From JABFSA01 sp963827515 (GTDB lineage Bacteria; Acidobacteriota; Vicinamibacteria; Vicinamibacterales; UBA2999), in contig CAWHBF010000025.1 in NCBI GenBank assembly GCA_963827515.1, forward strand, positions 620,001 to 684,000: a stretch of DNA of 64,000 nucleotides, given 5' to 3'. How positions within the stretch are numbered: position 1 is the stretch's first letter; every line of letters begins with the position of its first letter. The position numbers were made by a program, and so were the translations under genes. Shown in pieces: positions 26,409-36,340 of this stretch. Below the pieces are notes generated by a model. That model was given only the letters and a program-made list of their open reading frames with translations, was not told where the DNA came from and ran no database searches.

Positions 26409-27209
26409 CTACGGAGAGGGTTTGGTGACATCTGAAATGAACTTCTGATATTCGCGTGCCTCCGCAGGCGAACAGATCATTTCTCGGAAATCGGTGTCGG
26501 AGGACAGTAACCGCAGGGGCATCCGGTCACGGCCCAGCCATGGCTTCGTATACGCCTTTGGATCGTCAATCGTGACGGTCAATTCCAGGGTGTCGTACGC
26601 CACACGGCGGTATCGTTCCTCCACGCGCAGTTCGTTGCTGTGAGGGTTGCCGGCGTTGTCGAGCCACGTCTGTTCGTCCATGCCGGTGGTCTGCACGACG
26701 AACGTGCGCTCGTCCTCCCACTTCCCGACCGAATACCCGTACCACCGCGGGTCCGGGTCCTGCGGAAGCGCTCGTCCGTCAGTCCAGATCGTGCGCCATC
26801 GCTGCTCGAACATGTACAACATCAACACTTTGTTGGACATCTGGATGGCCTGAAACGGGCGCAACTCGTACAAGAGGTTGCGCGGGAACCCGGCCGGAGC
26901 GCACAGAATCGACAGCGGGTCATTGATCTCGGGGAGTGGAGCCATCCTGGGACCGTTGCCCGGGCGGTGGGACTGGTTCACCTGCTCTCCCCAGGCCGTC
27001 AACGGCGGGGTCTTGTGCCCCGGCCCCGAGATCCCCGCGTTCCCGCCATCCCAAATCCCCGACAGGTCATACCGGGGAACCGGCGGCGGGTCGTTCGTCG
27101 TCCAGGTGAATCCCAAGTTGTTCCATGGTTGTGTCTGCGCAAGCGGAATCGCCGACGACGCGATCGCTGCAACGGCGGCGAACATCGTGACGATGAGGCG
27201 CTGAGGCAT
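26409..27209 (-). CDS. secreted 'D-x-x-G-x-W' family protein
   Basis: 266 residues from the ATG at 27209, with GGGAG six bases upstream. A signal peptide ends near I-P-L-A-Q. After it comes Y-D-L-S-G-I-W, then C-A-P-A-G-F-P-R, W-E-D-E-R-T-F-V-V-Q-T-T-G, and V-T-I-D-D-P. The same order of motifs occurs in the proteins at 33388-34206 and 38909-39784, and in part at 36471-37235, so they are paralogues. The function is unknown; the repeated beta-strand pattern suggests a beta-barrel or beta-sandwich ligand binder. It lies 39 bases downstream of a DUF6152 gene and is probably co-transcribed with it. Confidence 0.75.
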   Translation of the reverse strand: MPQRLIVTMFAAVAAIASSAIPLAQTQPWNNLGFTWTTNDPPPVPRYDLSGIWDGGNAGISGPGHKTPPLTAWGEQVNQSHRPGNGPRMAPLPEINDPLSILCAPAGFPRNLLYELRPFQAIQMSNKVLMLYMFEQRWRTIWTDGRALPQDPDPRWYGYSVGKWEDERTFVVQTTGMDEQTWLDNAGNPHSNELRVEERYRRVAYDTLELTVTIDDPKAYTKPWLGRDRMPLRLLSSDTDFREMICSPAEAREYQKFISDVTKPSP

Positions 27210-27248
27210 GTGCATCTCCCGCGGGGAACGACGCGGTCCTCGCGTCAA

Positions 27249-27659
27249 TTATCGGGCCGGTGGCGGTGTACTCGCCGGTGCCGGCGCGATCGCGACCAAT
27301 GTCTGCCCGTTAGCGAGGACGACCGATTTGATACGTCCGACAGGCGCGCCGCCCTTGAGCGGTTCAACGATCACGGTCACGGAGTCCCCCGGCTTGAAGG
27401 ACGTGCGCGCAAAGCCGCGCCGGCTCATATCCGTCGGGTTCTGGGTCTCCACCTGCCAGGTCCTGACGGTGCCGCTCTCATCCTTCACGTCGAACTTGAG
27501 AAAGCAGTGCGGGTTGGACCATGTCCAGTCTGTCACCGTCCCTTTCAGCGTGAGCTCGCTCCCCGTGTCGAAGCTTGCGGCGCCGTGATGAGCGACGAGC
27601 GGCACCGACAGTACCAGGGTCGCCGCAGCGATGAGAAAATCATGGCACAGCCTGTTCAC
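27249..27659 (-). CDS. DUF6152 secreted protein
   Basis: 136 residues from a GTG at 27659 preceded by GGAGG. The signal peptide ends in L-V-A-H-H, the hallmark of this family. The body has L-K-G-T-V-T-D-W, the invariant N-P-H, and G-D-S-V-T-V near the C-terminus, consistent with a small OB-like or beta-barrel fold. If signal peptidase cuts after the Ala, the mature protein starts with His-His. It is the first gene of a two-gene unit with 26409-27209. The module recurs at 34235 and 37348. Confidence 0.8.
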   Translation of the reverse strand: MNRLCHDFLIAAATLVLSVPLVAHHGAASFDTGSELTLKGTVTDWTWSNPHCFLKFDVKDESGTVRTWQVETQNPTDMSRRGFARTSFKPGDSVTVIVEPLKGGAPVGRIKSVVLANGQTLVAIAPAPASTPPPAR

Positions 27660-27945
27660 CGAAACCTCCACACCAGACGATAGGCGATATTAGAGGGTTT
27701 CCGCCGTTGACGGAAGGCCCCTAAGGGCCCGATCAGAAACAATCTGATCTCGCCGGGTCGGTCGAAACGTGGCTCCGCATCCAGGGCAGAAACGCGTCCC
27801 GTTAACGCCCTGTAACGCGTTTGAGTGCCCATTGTGGCCGAGAACGGCCCCTCACCCTGCCCTCACCCTGCCCTCCGCTTCCACCCCGGCCCAAGGCGGT
27901 TCGCCGGGAGATCGACGACGAATTTCCTACTACCGGCCGCTCGCT

Positions 27946-28614
27946 GGCGAGAGTGGTGTGGGCAAGGAGCTTGCGGCGCGTGCGGTCCACCAGCTTGGTC
28001 CCAGGCGCGAACGTCGGTGTTCTGTGACGTGAACTGTGCCGCGCTTCCGGACGAGCTGCTCGAGTCCGAGCTCTTCGGCCATGCGCGCGGCGCCTTTACG
28101 GGCGCGGTGACGGACAAGCCCGGGCTGTTCGAGGAGGCGCACGGCGGCACGTTGTTTCTCGACGAGGTGGCGGACCTCTCGCTCCGAGGTCAGCCCAAAC
28201 TACTCCGGGTGATCCAGCAGCACGAGGTACGGCGGGTCGGTGAGACGTTCAGCCGAAAGGTTGATGTGAGGTTGGTGACAGCCGCGAACCGCGACATGCG
28301 GACTGAGGTGGCGGCCAATCGTCCGAGAGCTCCAGAACGTGATGGCGGCGCTCGCGGTGGCTGCGCTGGGTCGTGGCAGTGTGCGGACGTCCTTGTTGCC
28401 GGCGGCCATCACGGGCGCCGCGCGCGTGACGTCCTGTCGTCTGGCGGATGCGCGCGCTGAGTTCGAGCGCCGATGTGTCGAGGTGGCGCTAGCGCGGGCG
28501 GGTGGCAGTCGAACCCGTGCGGCGACGGCACTCGGTCTGTCGCGACAGGGACTGCTCAAGACGATGGCACGGCTGGGCCTCGAGGCGCCTACCGCGGGGA
28601 GCGACGCGTCGTAG
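27946..28614 (+). pseudogene. degraded duplicate of the sigma-54 regulator 3' half
   Basis: Nearly identical to 1219-2076 but with two lesions: a 2-base insertion near 28018 and a 191-base deletion joining what corresponds to 1592 directly to 1784. The net loss is 189 bases, so the helix-turn-helix end returns to the original frame. Walker A, GAFTGA and Walker B survive; the sensor/arginine-finger region is gone, and no start or N-terminal domain is present. The high identity implies a recent duplication. Confidence 0.92.
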
Positions 28615-28646
28615 AGACACATTGGTTTCCGGAGGCGTCGCTGATT

Positions 28647-28869
28647 GCCGTCGCACAAGGCTCGGGCAGGCGCGCCATCGCGCAGTTGAGCGACGCCGAG
28701 GGTGTCGAAGGTCACACGGGAGATCTAGGAAGCGGTCGCATGCTGTCACTGGGTCGATGATTTCTGTACGTCCGATTCGACGCAGCTCCCGCCGCGACAG
28801 CGGTCGTTGTCATCGCATACGAATTCGAGGATCTTCCAGGTCGGTTTGATCTGCATCTGCACTATTCCA
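28647..28869 (-). pseudogene. duplicated 3' end of the lipoprotein gene at 33388-34206
   Basis: Highly similar to 33288-33509. On the minus strand it encodes the last ~36 codons of that protein (for example P-T-W-K-I-L-E-F-V-C-D-D-N-D-R-C) plus about 100 bases of downstream flank. It lies directly behind the duplicated regulator fragment, so two unrelated duplicated pieces are joined here. Confidence 0.88.
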
Positions 28870-29541
28870 CACGCGCTTGGCACGTCGAGGGTGCGTAGAA
28901 TCGGGCATTCGGGACATCGTATCCGCCTTTCGGAACGTGTCCACGGGATCGGATCAAACGCAGGAGTTCCTATCAAGGCGGCAACACTCAGCGCTCGCAG
29001 GCAACTAACAGCTTCGACCGTAGGCTCATGGAAGAAATCGCACGGTTGAAATAGGCATCGAGGTTAGGGACAAGTCGCCTGCGACATCGAACGCGTCAAG
29101 GAGCAGCTTGCCGACGGCGCGTGACTCCGGGGGGACACCTCCCCGGAATGGCCGGTGCGGGTTCGCGGGTTGCCCGACAGCGACCTGCAGCAGCACTTTC
29201 AAGAGTGTTCCAGGAGTTCGTGCGCCCGGTGCACATCGACGCCACTCGATTGTGGGAATTTTACGTCGGCCTGCGCCACACCGGAATTCAGCGACTAAAG
29301 CCACTTGTTGAGCAGATTGTCGAAGTTCCGGCGAGCCTAAAAAGCGAGTCCTCGTAAAGACAACTCTCTAAATATCGCCTAACGCGACACCACTGGACCA
29401 GCGCGAGGCAGTGGCAAGGTAATTGCTATCGGCCTGCACAACAGACTCCAAACGGCATGGTTCGGAGTTGCGATTACGACATGGGCCGTATTCGACGTCG
29501 GCGACATCCCGCTGACAACTCATCCCACTAGGACCTATGGC
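28870..29541. other. gene-poor stretch
   Basis: No convincing gene. A 78-codon plus-strand frame ends at 29357 without a recognisable motif. A GCCTAAC at 29376-29382 followed by a CCACTG/CAGTGG hairpin resembles the left part of an attC site, but no right core was found. Confidence 0.4.
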
Positions 29542-30249
29542 ATGAAGATCATCAAGCGAACTGGTCGGTATGCCCTTGTCGCTGCGTCTCTGATGCTCTG
29601 TGCTTGTGACCAAGTTCGCGGATTGTCGTCAAGAACGGAAGACAAGGATGCGCGGTACGACCTCGAGCGCGATGACCAAGGCCGAATCGTTCGGCTGGAC
29701 AAGGTTACTGGTGAAGTGACGATTGTGAAGGGTGAAGCGCTCAGTGGAGCCACACCCGCAAAGGAGACGGCGCGACCAAGCTTTGAACGGCCTGCCCTGC
29801 GTTCCCTACCAATCGTGTCGCTCCAACGGGAGGATGAGGAGCGTATCCCGTCAGGCATCAGCGAAAGGGCGCTGATTCCGACGGACGTGTCCACAGTGAG
29901 TGTCCCAGCGTCCGTTCCTCCTGTCACGCCGCTCCTGGCCGCCGGAGCGCGAGTGTTTCTCGTTCGCCCGTCGGCTGTTTTCCTCACCGCAAGGGAGAAT
30001 CAAACGCCCTTAGAGGTGCTGGGTCCTGGTACCGTTGGTAGGGTTCTGAGGACGGAAGGGGACTGGTACTTCATCGAGTTCCAGAGTCCCAGATGGGGGC
30101 GACGCGTGGGATTTCTGAAGGCCACCGCGGTTGATCACCGCGAGCAGCCCATGGACCTCTCGGTGTCTGAGGCAACGCTTACTCCCATTGATCTATCAGT
30201 ACCGGACTCAGCGCTGACACCGCAGGACCTGTCGGTGCCTGAGCCCTGA
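29542..30249 (+). CDS. lipoprotein with SH3-like domain
   Basis: 235 residues. Lipobox M-L-C-A-C with Cys22. Residues ~35-60 resemble a short repeated Y-D-L-E-R-D-D-Q-G-R strand. Residues ~135-205 look like a bacterial SH3 domain (A-G-A-R-V-F-L-V, V-L-R-T-E-G-D-W-Y-F-I-E-F, R-V-G-F-L-K). The C-terminus has D-L-S-V at three places, each about 11-15 residues apart. The next gene encodes a related SH3-like region and also carries a D-L-S-V motif. The pair is probably one operon (51-base gap) and acts at the cell envelope, possibly on peptidoglycan. Confidence 0.7.
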   Translation: MKIIKRTGRYALVAASLMLCACDQVRGLSSRTEDKDARYDLERDDQGRIVRLDKVTGEVTIVKGEALSGATPAKETARPSFERPALRSLPIVSLQREDEERIPSGISERALIPTDVSTVSVPASVPPVTPLLAAGARVFLVRPSAVFLTARENQTPLEVLGPGTVGRVLRTEGDWYFIEFQSPRWGRRVGFLKATAVDHREQPMDLSVSEATLTPIDLSVPDSALTPQDLSVPEP

Positions 30250-30300
30250 CACCACCCGCCATAACCGCTGCAGTTTCTTTTTTAGACAAGGGATTACGTC

Positions 30301-31137
30301 ATGAGAGTGATCGTGCGCATCGTTGCGCTGGTAGTGCTTGCCTTGGGTACGACGCATCTGGCGCAAGCTCAGGCCGTACGTTTGGTTGACCGTGCCCTGG
30401 TGATTGCAGATGCTCCGATTCTGCTCGAGCCGTCAGCTACCACACCTCTGCGTATAGCGGCAGTTGGCACCAGTCTGATTGCGTTCGAGGAACAGGGTGG
30501 CTGGCTGCGTGTGCAGTTCCAGGATCCCCAGTTCGGATTGCGCACGGGATACATCGCCACACGCTTCGTTCGGATTGAACGAGCCGCACAACGACCGACC
30601 GATCTCTCAGTGACCCAGCCGGTCGGTGCTGGTCCTGCGGCATCCCAGAACCCCGTGGTGGCGGCGGTAAGGCCACCGCTCGTTCGCAACGGCTTTTGGT
30701 TCAGCGCCGGGTTGGGCTACGGCACGCTGGGCTGCGAGACGTGTTTCGGTGAACGTGTCCACGGTGGCAGCGGTGGACTCTCCATGGGCGGAACGGTCAG
30801 CGACAGGGTCTTGCTCGGGGGCGGCACCACGGGCTGGGCGAGGTCCGAGGATGGCGTGTTAGTCAGTGCCTCGACCCTCGATTTTCGAGTGCGGTTCTAT
30901 CCCGTTAGGACCTCTGGTTTCTTCATGAACGGCGGTCTCGGCCTAGGCTCGATCAGCCTTGCTTCAGGAGGAACCACAATTAGCGAAACTGGGGTTGGAC
31001 TGATGTTGGGCCTAGGGTGGGACGTGCGAGTAGGACGGAACATCAGCCTGACGCCTTTCTGGAACGGTTCAGCCATTAGCACCGATATCGCAGACGTAAA
31101 TTTCGGCCAAGTCGGGCTCGGATTCACAATTCATTGA
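30301..31137 (+). CDS. outer-membrane beta-barrel protein with N-terminal SH3-like domain
   Basis: 278 residues with a signal peptide ending in A-Q-A-Q-A. Residues ~25-95 form an SH3-like region (F-E-E-Q-G-G-W-L-R-V-Q-F, G-Y-I-A-T-R). After a P-T-D-L-S-V linker, residues ~130-278 alternate hydrophobic and polar residues, rich in Gly and aromatics, and end in G-L-G-F-T-I-H, typical of an outer-membrane beta-barrel. A C-E-T-C pair lies in an early loop. The barrel is small enough for about eight strands. It is probably co-expressed with the lipoprotein at 29542. Confidence 0.75.
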   Translation: MRVIVRIVALVVLALGTTHLAQAQAVRLVDRALVIADAPILLEPSATTPLRIAAVGTSLIAFEEQGGWLRVQFQDPQFGLRTGYIATRFVRIERAAQRPTDLSVTQPVGAGPAASQNPVVAAVRPPLVRNGFWFSAGLGYGTLGCETCFGERVHGGSGGLSMGGTVSDRVLLGGGTTGWARSEDGVLVSASTLDFRVRFYPVRTSGFFMNGGLGLGSISLASGGTTISETGVGLMLGLGWDVRVGRNISLTPFWNGSAISTDIADVNFGQVGLGFTIH

Positions 31138-31574
31138 GGGCCATCACAGGTGCACCCTCCGAGCCGTCCGACCGGTCTCCCGCCAACATTCGTGCGGCGT
31201 GCTCGGGGTCGGGCTCCCCGAGCGCGCGTAAGGCACCCTGACGATCAGTTTCGCGATGTGATGTCGGAGGGCTGCGGCGCGTTCGAGATCGCGGGTGGCG
31301 GGCACCAAAAACGGCGCTGGCGATCGTCTCGAAATACCGGAGCTGACGTTCCCCTTTGAAAGAGGGGAGTGGGGCGCGTCCCGCGAGCGACGGTTCTGCG
31401 CCACGAAAATAGTACGCGGCCATGACCCCTGGCCGAGACAACACAATACGGACATGGCGAACCGACACCTGGCGCGGGGATTCTTGAGAAGACCTGAACG
31501 GCTCCTCTGAGTGTGCTTCAACCCTCTTATGGCCTTGCGACGCAGCGCCGGTGTACGAACGCAGCGTGGGGTAG
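31138..31574. other. intergenic stretch between convergent genes
   Basis: No gene supported. A small hairpin CCCCTTT-GA-AAGAGGGG lies around 31350 and may be a repeat-derived stem. Nothing else recognised. Confidence 0.4.
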
Positions 31575-33147
31575 TTAATCCCTAGTTGATCTGAGATACG
31601 TTTTGTACCGAGTTTGGTCGAAATAGTAGCGTTGCATCGCTGGCCGGTACGCATCCATGACTCTGGTGTTCGTACCGAACGCCGGTTCGTCGGCGGGTGC
31701 AAATAGCGACTCGTACTTCTGCTCTTTCGTTTGTTCTGCGAGGTACGTTTTTGCGCTGCTAATCAACTCGGATCGCGTCAGCAGGTCCAACAGCATCATC
31801 GCCTGTGCCTTGGCTCCGGCGGTTGTGCCCTTATGCGCGATAGGCGTGGCCATTGCGATAGCGTTGGCCCAGTGGTGTCCGGGGAGATTCGGAATATTAG
31901 CGGGGTACCGCAGAAGGATGGTGGGCAGGGCCCAGGACACGTCACCGATGTCGTCTGAGGCACCTCCAGTGTTCTGATCGAGTGGAACATTCGGCTGAAG
32001 ATCGCGGGGCTTCGTTTCGAGTCCGATCTGCGGTTGGTTCAGTTCCTTCTGAATGGCTCTTGCGAGCGCAACGTCCTTCTCATCCCACGTAGGCATTCCG
32101 GCGGCGAGAATGTTTTGGTGCATCGCCTCCGCCATTGGTTTGTTGAAATGCTGCGGCCATGCCGCGCCCACGAGTCTACTGGTCACGCTCGTGTCGGTCA
32201 TCATCGCTGCACCCTGCGCAATCTTGTCGGCGATCCCTCGTAGTTCCTTCATATGTGGAATGTCGAGCTCCCGCAGGAAATACCACGTTGTTGCCTTCTC
32301 GGGCACCACGTTGGGCTGGTCACCTCCCGAGGTGATTACGTTGTGTGACCGCTGGGACGGGCGCAGATGTTCGCGGCGAAAGTTCCAGCCAACGTCCATC
32401 AGTTCGACGGCATCCAATGCGCTGCGTCCCTGCCATGGCGCGAAGGCGGCATGTGCTGCCGAGCCTCGAAACTGGTACTGAATACTGATCACGCCGCTTG
32501 AGGTGGGAGGCCCACCCCACGAGGTGCGAAAGAAGTTACTGACATGGGTGAACAACGCTACGTCCACGTCCTTGAACACACCGGCCCGTATGAGGAACGC
32601 TTTGCCGCCGCCGAGTTCTTCAGCGACACCCGGCCAGAGTACGAGCGTTCCGGGTAGCCCCTCACGTTCCATGATCGTTTTCACCGCCAACGCCGCTGTT
32701 ATATTCAGTGGCACGCCGGAGTTATGGCCCTCTCCGTGTCCTGGCGCCCCTTCGATCAATGGCGCGCGAAACGCCACCCCTGGCTTTTGGGACGCCTGAG
32801 GAATGGCATCGATGTCGGAGCCCAACGCGATCACCGGTCGGCCTGAGCCCCACCGCGCGACCCATCCTGTCGGTAAGCCGCCCACGCCTCGCTGAACGGC
32901 AAAACCGTTCTGTTCGAGGATCTCGGTCAGGGTACTTAGACGTTTCGATTTCTAAGTATCCGAGTTCACCGAAGCTGAACACCGTGTCGATCATCTGCTG
33001 GGTGAAATCGTACCGGCCCTCCACGTCCTTCGTGACCGCTTCCTTGAGCGCCGCGAGTCTGGCGTTACCCTGTTGGGCGCTCGTCAAGGTTCCCGAGCAG
33101 ATGAGAGACAAACACAGTCCTGCAGCGGGAATCCAGCGGTACGTCAT
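31575..33147 (-). pseudogene. secreted M20D amidohydrolase, single-base frameshift
   Basis: The start at 33147 gives a signal peptide (L-I-C-S-G-T-L-T-S-A-Q) and the N-terminus of an AbgB-like M20 peptidase up to L-E-I-E-T-S-K-Y. The remainder (T-E-I-L-E-Q-N-G-F to the end) is in another frame. Removing one base from GGG at 32930-32932 restores S-K-Y-L-T-E-I-L-E. The rest is complete: I-A-L-G-S-D-I-D, H-G-E-G-H-N-S-G, A-E-E-L-G-G-G-K, R-G-S-A-A-H-A-A and P-G-H-H-W. Repaired it would be ~523 residues, hydrolysing amides of small substrates. It is either a recent pseudogene or a homopolymer error. Confidence 0.88.
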
Positions 33148-33387
33148 AGCCAGCCTTTCGAAAAGCGATGGTTCGGCGAATTATAGGGCACGGTGGAAGC
33201 CCTCCCGGTATGCGTGCTGTTCGCTTTCAAACTCTGGCGCATTATCCGCGATACACATCCTTCGCGCTTGCGGAGGGACCGCTGAATACCGTCGCACAAG
33301 GCTCGGGCAGGCCGCCATGGCGCAGCTGAGCGACGCCGAGGGTTGTCGAAGGTCACATGGGAGATCTAGGAAACGGCCCCCATGATG

Positions 33388-34206
33388 TCACTGTGTCGAT
33401 GATTTCTGTACGTCCGATTCGACGCAGTTCCCGCCGCGACAGCGGTCGTTGTCGTCGCATACGAATTCGAGGATCTTCCAGGTCGGTTTGATCTGCATCT
33501 GCCACTTTTCCACCCAGGGCGCCTGGAAGATCGCGGGGTCGTCGATGGTCACGTCGTAGGACGCGTTGGTGCTGTCCGTGTATCGGATGCGCTCAACGAC
33601 ATGGATCTGGTCGCTGTGCCATCGCGATCCGCCGTCCTCCGGGTGGTACGCGTCGAGCAGCCATTCGTTGAGGCCGATCGTGTCGATCACGAGCGTGTCC
33701 TCTTCCCACCAGGCAATGGAATCACCCATGTAGGTCGGTTCGTCCACCGGCGCATGCGCGCGGTTTGGAGGTCCGAAAGGAATGACTCGAAAGAAATGCA
33801 TGTATTCGTACAGAACGACCAACTGGTCAGCTGTCTGAATCCACTGCTGCGCGTACGGGGAAGGAATCTGTCGCGTCAGCCCGTTCGGCAAACAGACCGC
33901 CGTAGGGTCGTCGAGACGAACGTTCCCTGTGTACGGTCTGTTCAACAGGGCCTGGCCGCCGGGTTTGAACGGCGTCATGTTGCTCTCGGTATACCGTCTG
34001 ACCGTCGCATTGTCCGTCGGTTTGCCGGTGTGCGCGAAGCCAGGTCCGGCCCAGACGCCCGTAAAGTCGGGTCTGCCGTCCGGCATACGCGGAACGCCTT
34101 GCTCGCCCTGAGGCTTGTCCCCGGCGGCGCTGCATCCCGAGAGCGCGACCGCCACGAGGGCGACGGCCAGGATGCCGGGCAGAGCCGGCACGAGACCCTT
34201 GTGCAT
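33388..34206 (-). CDS. lipoprotein of the 'D-x-x-G-x-W' family
   Basis: 272 residues from the ATG at 34206, with AGGAG upstream. Lipobox V-A-L-S-G-C. The family motifs follow in order: P-D-F-T-G-V-W, C-L-P-N-G-L, W-W-E-E-D-T-L-V-I-D-T-I-G, and V-T-I-D-D-P-A-I-F. The C-terminus has C-D-D-N-D-R-C and one more Cys, likely disulfide-bonded. It is a paralogue of 26409-27209, 36471-37235 and 38909-39784. It is 28 bases downstream of a DUF6152 gene. Its last ~36 codons and 3' flank are duplicated at 28647-28869. Function unknown. Confidence 0.75.
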   Translation of the reverse strand: MHKGLVPALPGILAVALVAVALSGCSAAGDKPQGEQGVPRMPDGRPDFTGVWAGPGFAHTGKPTDNATVRRYTESNMTPFKPGGQALLNRPYTGNVRLDDPTAVCLPNGLTRQIPSPYAQQWIQTADQLVVLYEYMHFFRVIPFGPPNRAHAPVDEPTYMGDSIAWWEEDTLVIDTIGLNEWLLDAYHPEDGGSRWHSDQIHVVERIRYTDSTNASYDVTIDDPAIFQAPWVEKWQMQIKPTWKILEFVCDDNDRCRGGNCVESDVQKSSTQ

Positions 34207-34234
34207 ACCGAGACTCCTCTCGCGTTTCATGGAT

Positions 34235-34621
34235 TCAGTTGGGCCGGACATCCTCCGCCGACGCAGTGAATACGCTCCGACCGTCCGCAAACGTCACTCG
34301 ACCACCGGAGCCGTTGTTCGAGCCGTCTCTCGCTCTGAAACCCTCGACCTTGACGACGTCACCCGTCTTCATCACATCCCGCGAGATCCCTTGTCGCATC
34401 AGGAAGGCTGGGGGACCTCCGGAGAATCCCCATGTGGTCACCCGCCCCCGGTCGTCCTTGACGTCCACGTAAAACCAGATGTGTGGATTCCGCCACTCGA
34501 CCTTCTTGACGACACCGGTGACCGACACTGGTTTCGTCCTGTCGTATTCGGACGCGAATGAGTGATGGGCCAGGACGGTCGGCACCGCCAACATCATCAA
34601 GACATGCGGCACACGCAGCAT
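34235..34621 (-). CDS. DUF6152 secreted protein
   Basis: 128 residues. The signal peptide ends V-L-A-H-H and is followed by S-F-A-S-E-Y-D; then V-T-G-V-V-K-K-V-E-W-R-N-P-H, D-V-K-D, and V-V-K-V-E-G. The A-H-H and N-P-H motifs are shared with the paralogues at 27249 and 37348. It is the first gene of a pair with the lipoprotein at 33388-34206. Its partner and ligand are unknown; see the finding on a possible histidine brace. Confidence 0.8.
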   Translation of the reverse strand: MLRVPHVLMMLAVPTVLAHHSFASEYDRTKPVSVTGVVKKVEWRNPHIWFYVDVKDDRGRVTTWGFSGGPPAFLMRQGISRDVMKTGDVVKVEGFRARDGSNNGSGGRVTFADGRSVFTASAEDVRPN

Positions 34622-34813
34622 CCAGGGTTTTCATCTGGAGGTCTCCTCTTGGCTGACTGCACTCCCGTGGATCGGGCACCCGCCGAACTGCGCTGAAGCG
34701 GCCCAACCGTATACCCGGCGGTATCGAGCTGTCAACGTGGTAACGTTCAGCAGTTTTTCGCTTCGCGCCGTTTCCTGCATGACCGATGGTCCTCGGCAAA
34801 CCCGGAGTGTGAA

Positions 34814-36322
34814 ATGACACATCGCTTCGACGCCCTCCTCGCTCTCACGGCGGTCGCGCTTCTCGTCTTGCCCGCCGCGCCTCACGCGCAATCCGGCGCC
34901 CTCGTGCTTCGTAACGTCACGTTGATCGACGGCACGGGTGGCGCTGCCGGCCCCGGCATGACGGTGATCGTCATGGGGAACCGCATTTCAGCGGTCGGCC
35001 GGGATCTGCCGCTGCCGCCAGGCGCCAGGGTGGTGGACGGCACAGGCAAGTTCCTGATCCCAGGCCTGTGGGACATGCACCTGCACCTGCGCGGCGATGC
35101 CGGCGTGCCACGCGTGAATACCTACGGCGAGGTGCTCCTGCTGGCCAATGGCGTCACCGGCGCGCGTGTCATGGCAGGGCTCCCGGACTTCCACCGGATA
35201 CAGCGTGCCGTCGCCGCGGGTGAGGCACTCGGTCCGCGCATCTTCATCGCGAGCCGGAACATGGACGGACTGCTTCCTCGTCAGACGCTCCCGCCAAAGC
35301 TCGGCGACGCGGCGGGTGAAGCCGAGGAATGGCGGTCGGTCGGCACCGGCGAGATCCCGCGGGCGTATCAAGTTACGAACGAAGCGCAAGCGCGTGCGGC
35401 AGTTGCAGAAGCCAAGGCCAGTGGCGTGGAGTTCATCAAGATTCACAACGACCTGACCCCGGAGGCCTATTTCGCTATCGCTACCGCGGCGAAAGCCAAC
35501 GGACTCTATCTCACGGGTCACGCGCCCACTGGGGTATCCGTCGCGGCTCTGTCCGACTCGGGCATGCGAAGCATCGAGCATTTCCCGGGCATGCTGGAAG
35601 GCTGCTCGACGCGCGAGGAAGAGCTGCTCAAGGCGTCTCTCGATGCGCTGGCCATGCCACCCGCGCAACGGGCGCTGCGTAATAGCGAGATTCGACGCAT
35701 GGCGGTGGATTCGTTCAGCGCGGCGAAGTGCGCCGCCCTTGCCGCGCGGTTCGTCAAGAACGGCACGTGGCTCAGCCCGACGTTCATGCCCGGCGGCGGC
35801 ATTCGCGCACTGAGCACGCGCAACGCCGATCTTGCCAAGTACGTCTTTGCGCCGCTGAGGGCCAGATGGCAACAGCAGGCGGCCGCAGCGCCTGAGCCGG
35901 CGGCGCCGTCGGCGCAGGAGCAGGAGCTCGCGAAGCTGGCCGAGGCCAAACGGCTGGAGATCATGGCCGTCATGAAGAAGGGAGGCGTGCAGTTCGTGGT
36001 CGGGACCGATGCTGGCGGCGCCTGGAGAATCCCGGGTCGGAGCCTGCACGAGGGTCTGGTGGAGATGACGAAGGCCGGCCTCACTCCGATGGAGACCATC
36101 GTGGCCGCCACGAGCAGTTCCGCACGATTGCTTGGCAGAGACAAGGAGCTCGGGACGGTTCAGGCCGGCAAGCTGGCCGATCTTGTCGTTCTGGATGCCA
36201 ACCCCCTCCAGCAGATCGAGAACACAAGGACGGTGAACGCGGTCGTCGTCAACGGCACGTTGCTCGACCGGAAGACACTTGACGACATGCTTGCACAGCT
36301 CGAGGCCGCGAACGCGCGCTGA
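34814..36322 (+). CDS. secreted amidohydrolase (imidazolonepropionase-like)
   Basis: 502 residues with a signal peptide ending near P-H-A-Q-S. Metal-dependent amidohydrolase features appear in order: I-P-G-L-W-D-M-H-L-H (first two metal His), E-F-I-K-I-H-N-D (bridging Lys), L-T-G-H-A-P (His), S-I-E-H-F-P (His), G-T-D-A-G (catalytic Asp), and the composite-domain tail A-G-K-L-A-D-L-V-V-L-D. The protein probably hydrolyses cyclic amides or dipeptides in the periplasm. It is divergent from the DUF6152 operon at 34621 and separated by ~190 bases that should hold both promoters. Confidence 0.88.
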   Translation: MTHRFDALLALTAVALLVLPAAPHAQSGALVLRNVTLIDGTGGAAGPGMTVIVMGNRISAVGRDLPLPPGARVVDGTGKFLIPGLWDMHLHLRGDAGVPRVNTYGEVLLLANGVTGARVMAGLPDFHRIQRAVAAGEALGPRIFIASRNMDGLLPRQTLPPKLGDAAGEAEEWRSVGTGEIPRAYQVTNEAQARAAVAEAKASGVEFIKIHNDLTPEAYFAIATAAKANGLYLTGHAPTGVSVAALSDSGMRSIEHFPGMLEGCSTREEELLKASLDALAMPPAQRALRNSEIRRMAVDSFSAAKCAALAARFVKNGTWLSPTFMPGGGIRALSTRNADLAKYVFAPLRARWQQQAAAAPEPAAPSAQEQELAKLAEAKRLEIMAVMKKGGVQFVVGTDAGGAWRIPGRSLHEGLVEMTKAGLTPMETIVAATSSSARLLGRDKELGTVQAGKLADLVVLDANPLQQIENTRTVNAVVVNGTLLDRKTLDDMLAQLEAANAR

Positions 36323-36340
36323 GACTCACGCGCGGGCTAG

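Noticed and set aside
29121..29357. 78-codon plus-strand frame as a cassette gene
   Set aside because: No recognisable motif or ribosome binding site, and the attC candidate behind it failed.
29376..29450. GCCTAAC followed by a hairpin as an attC site
   Set aside because: No GTTRRRY right core at the expected distance and no inner-box pairing next to it.
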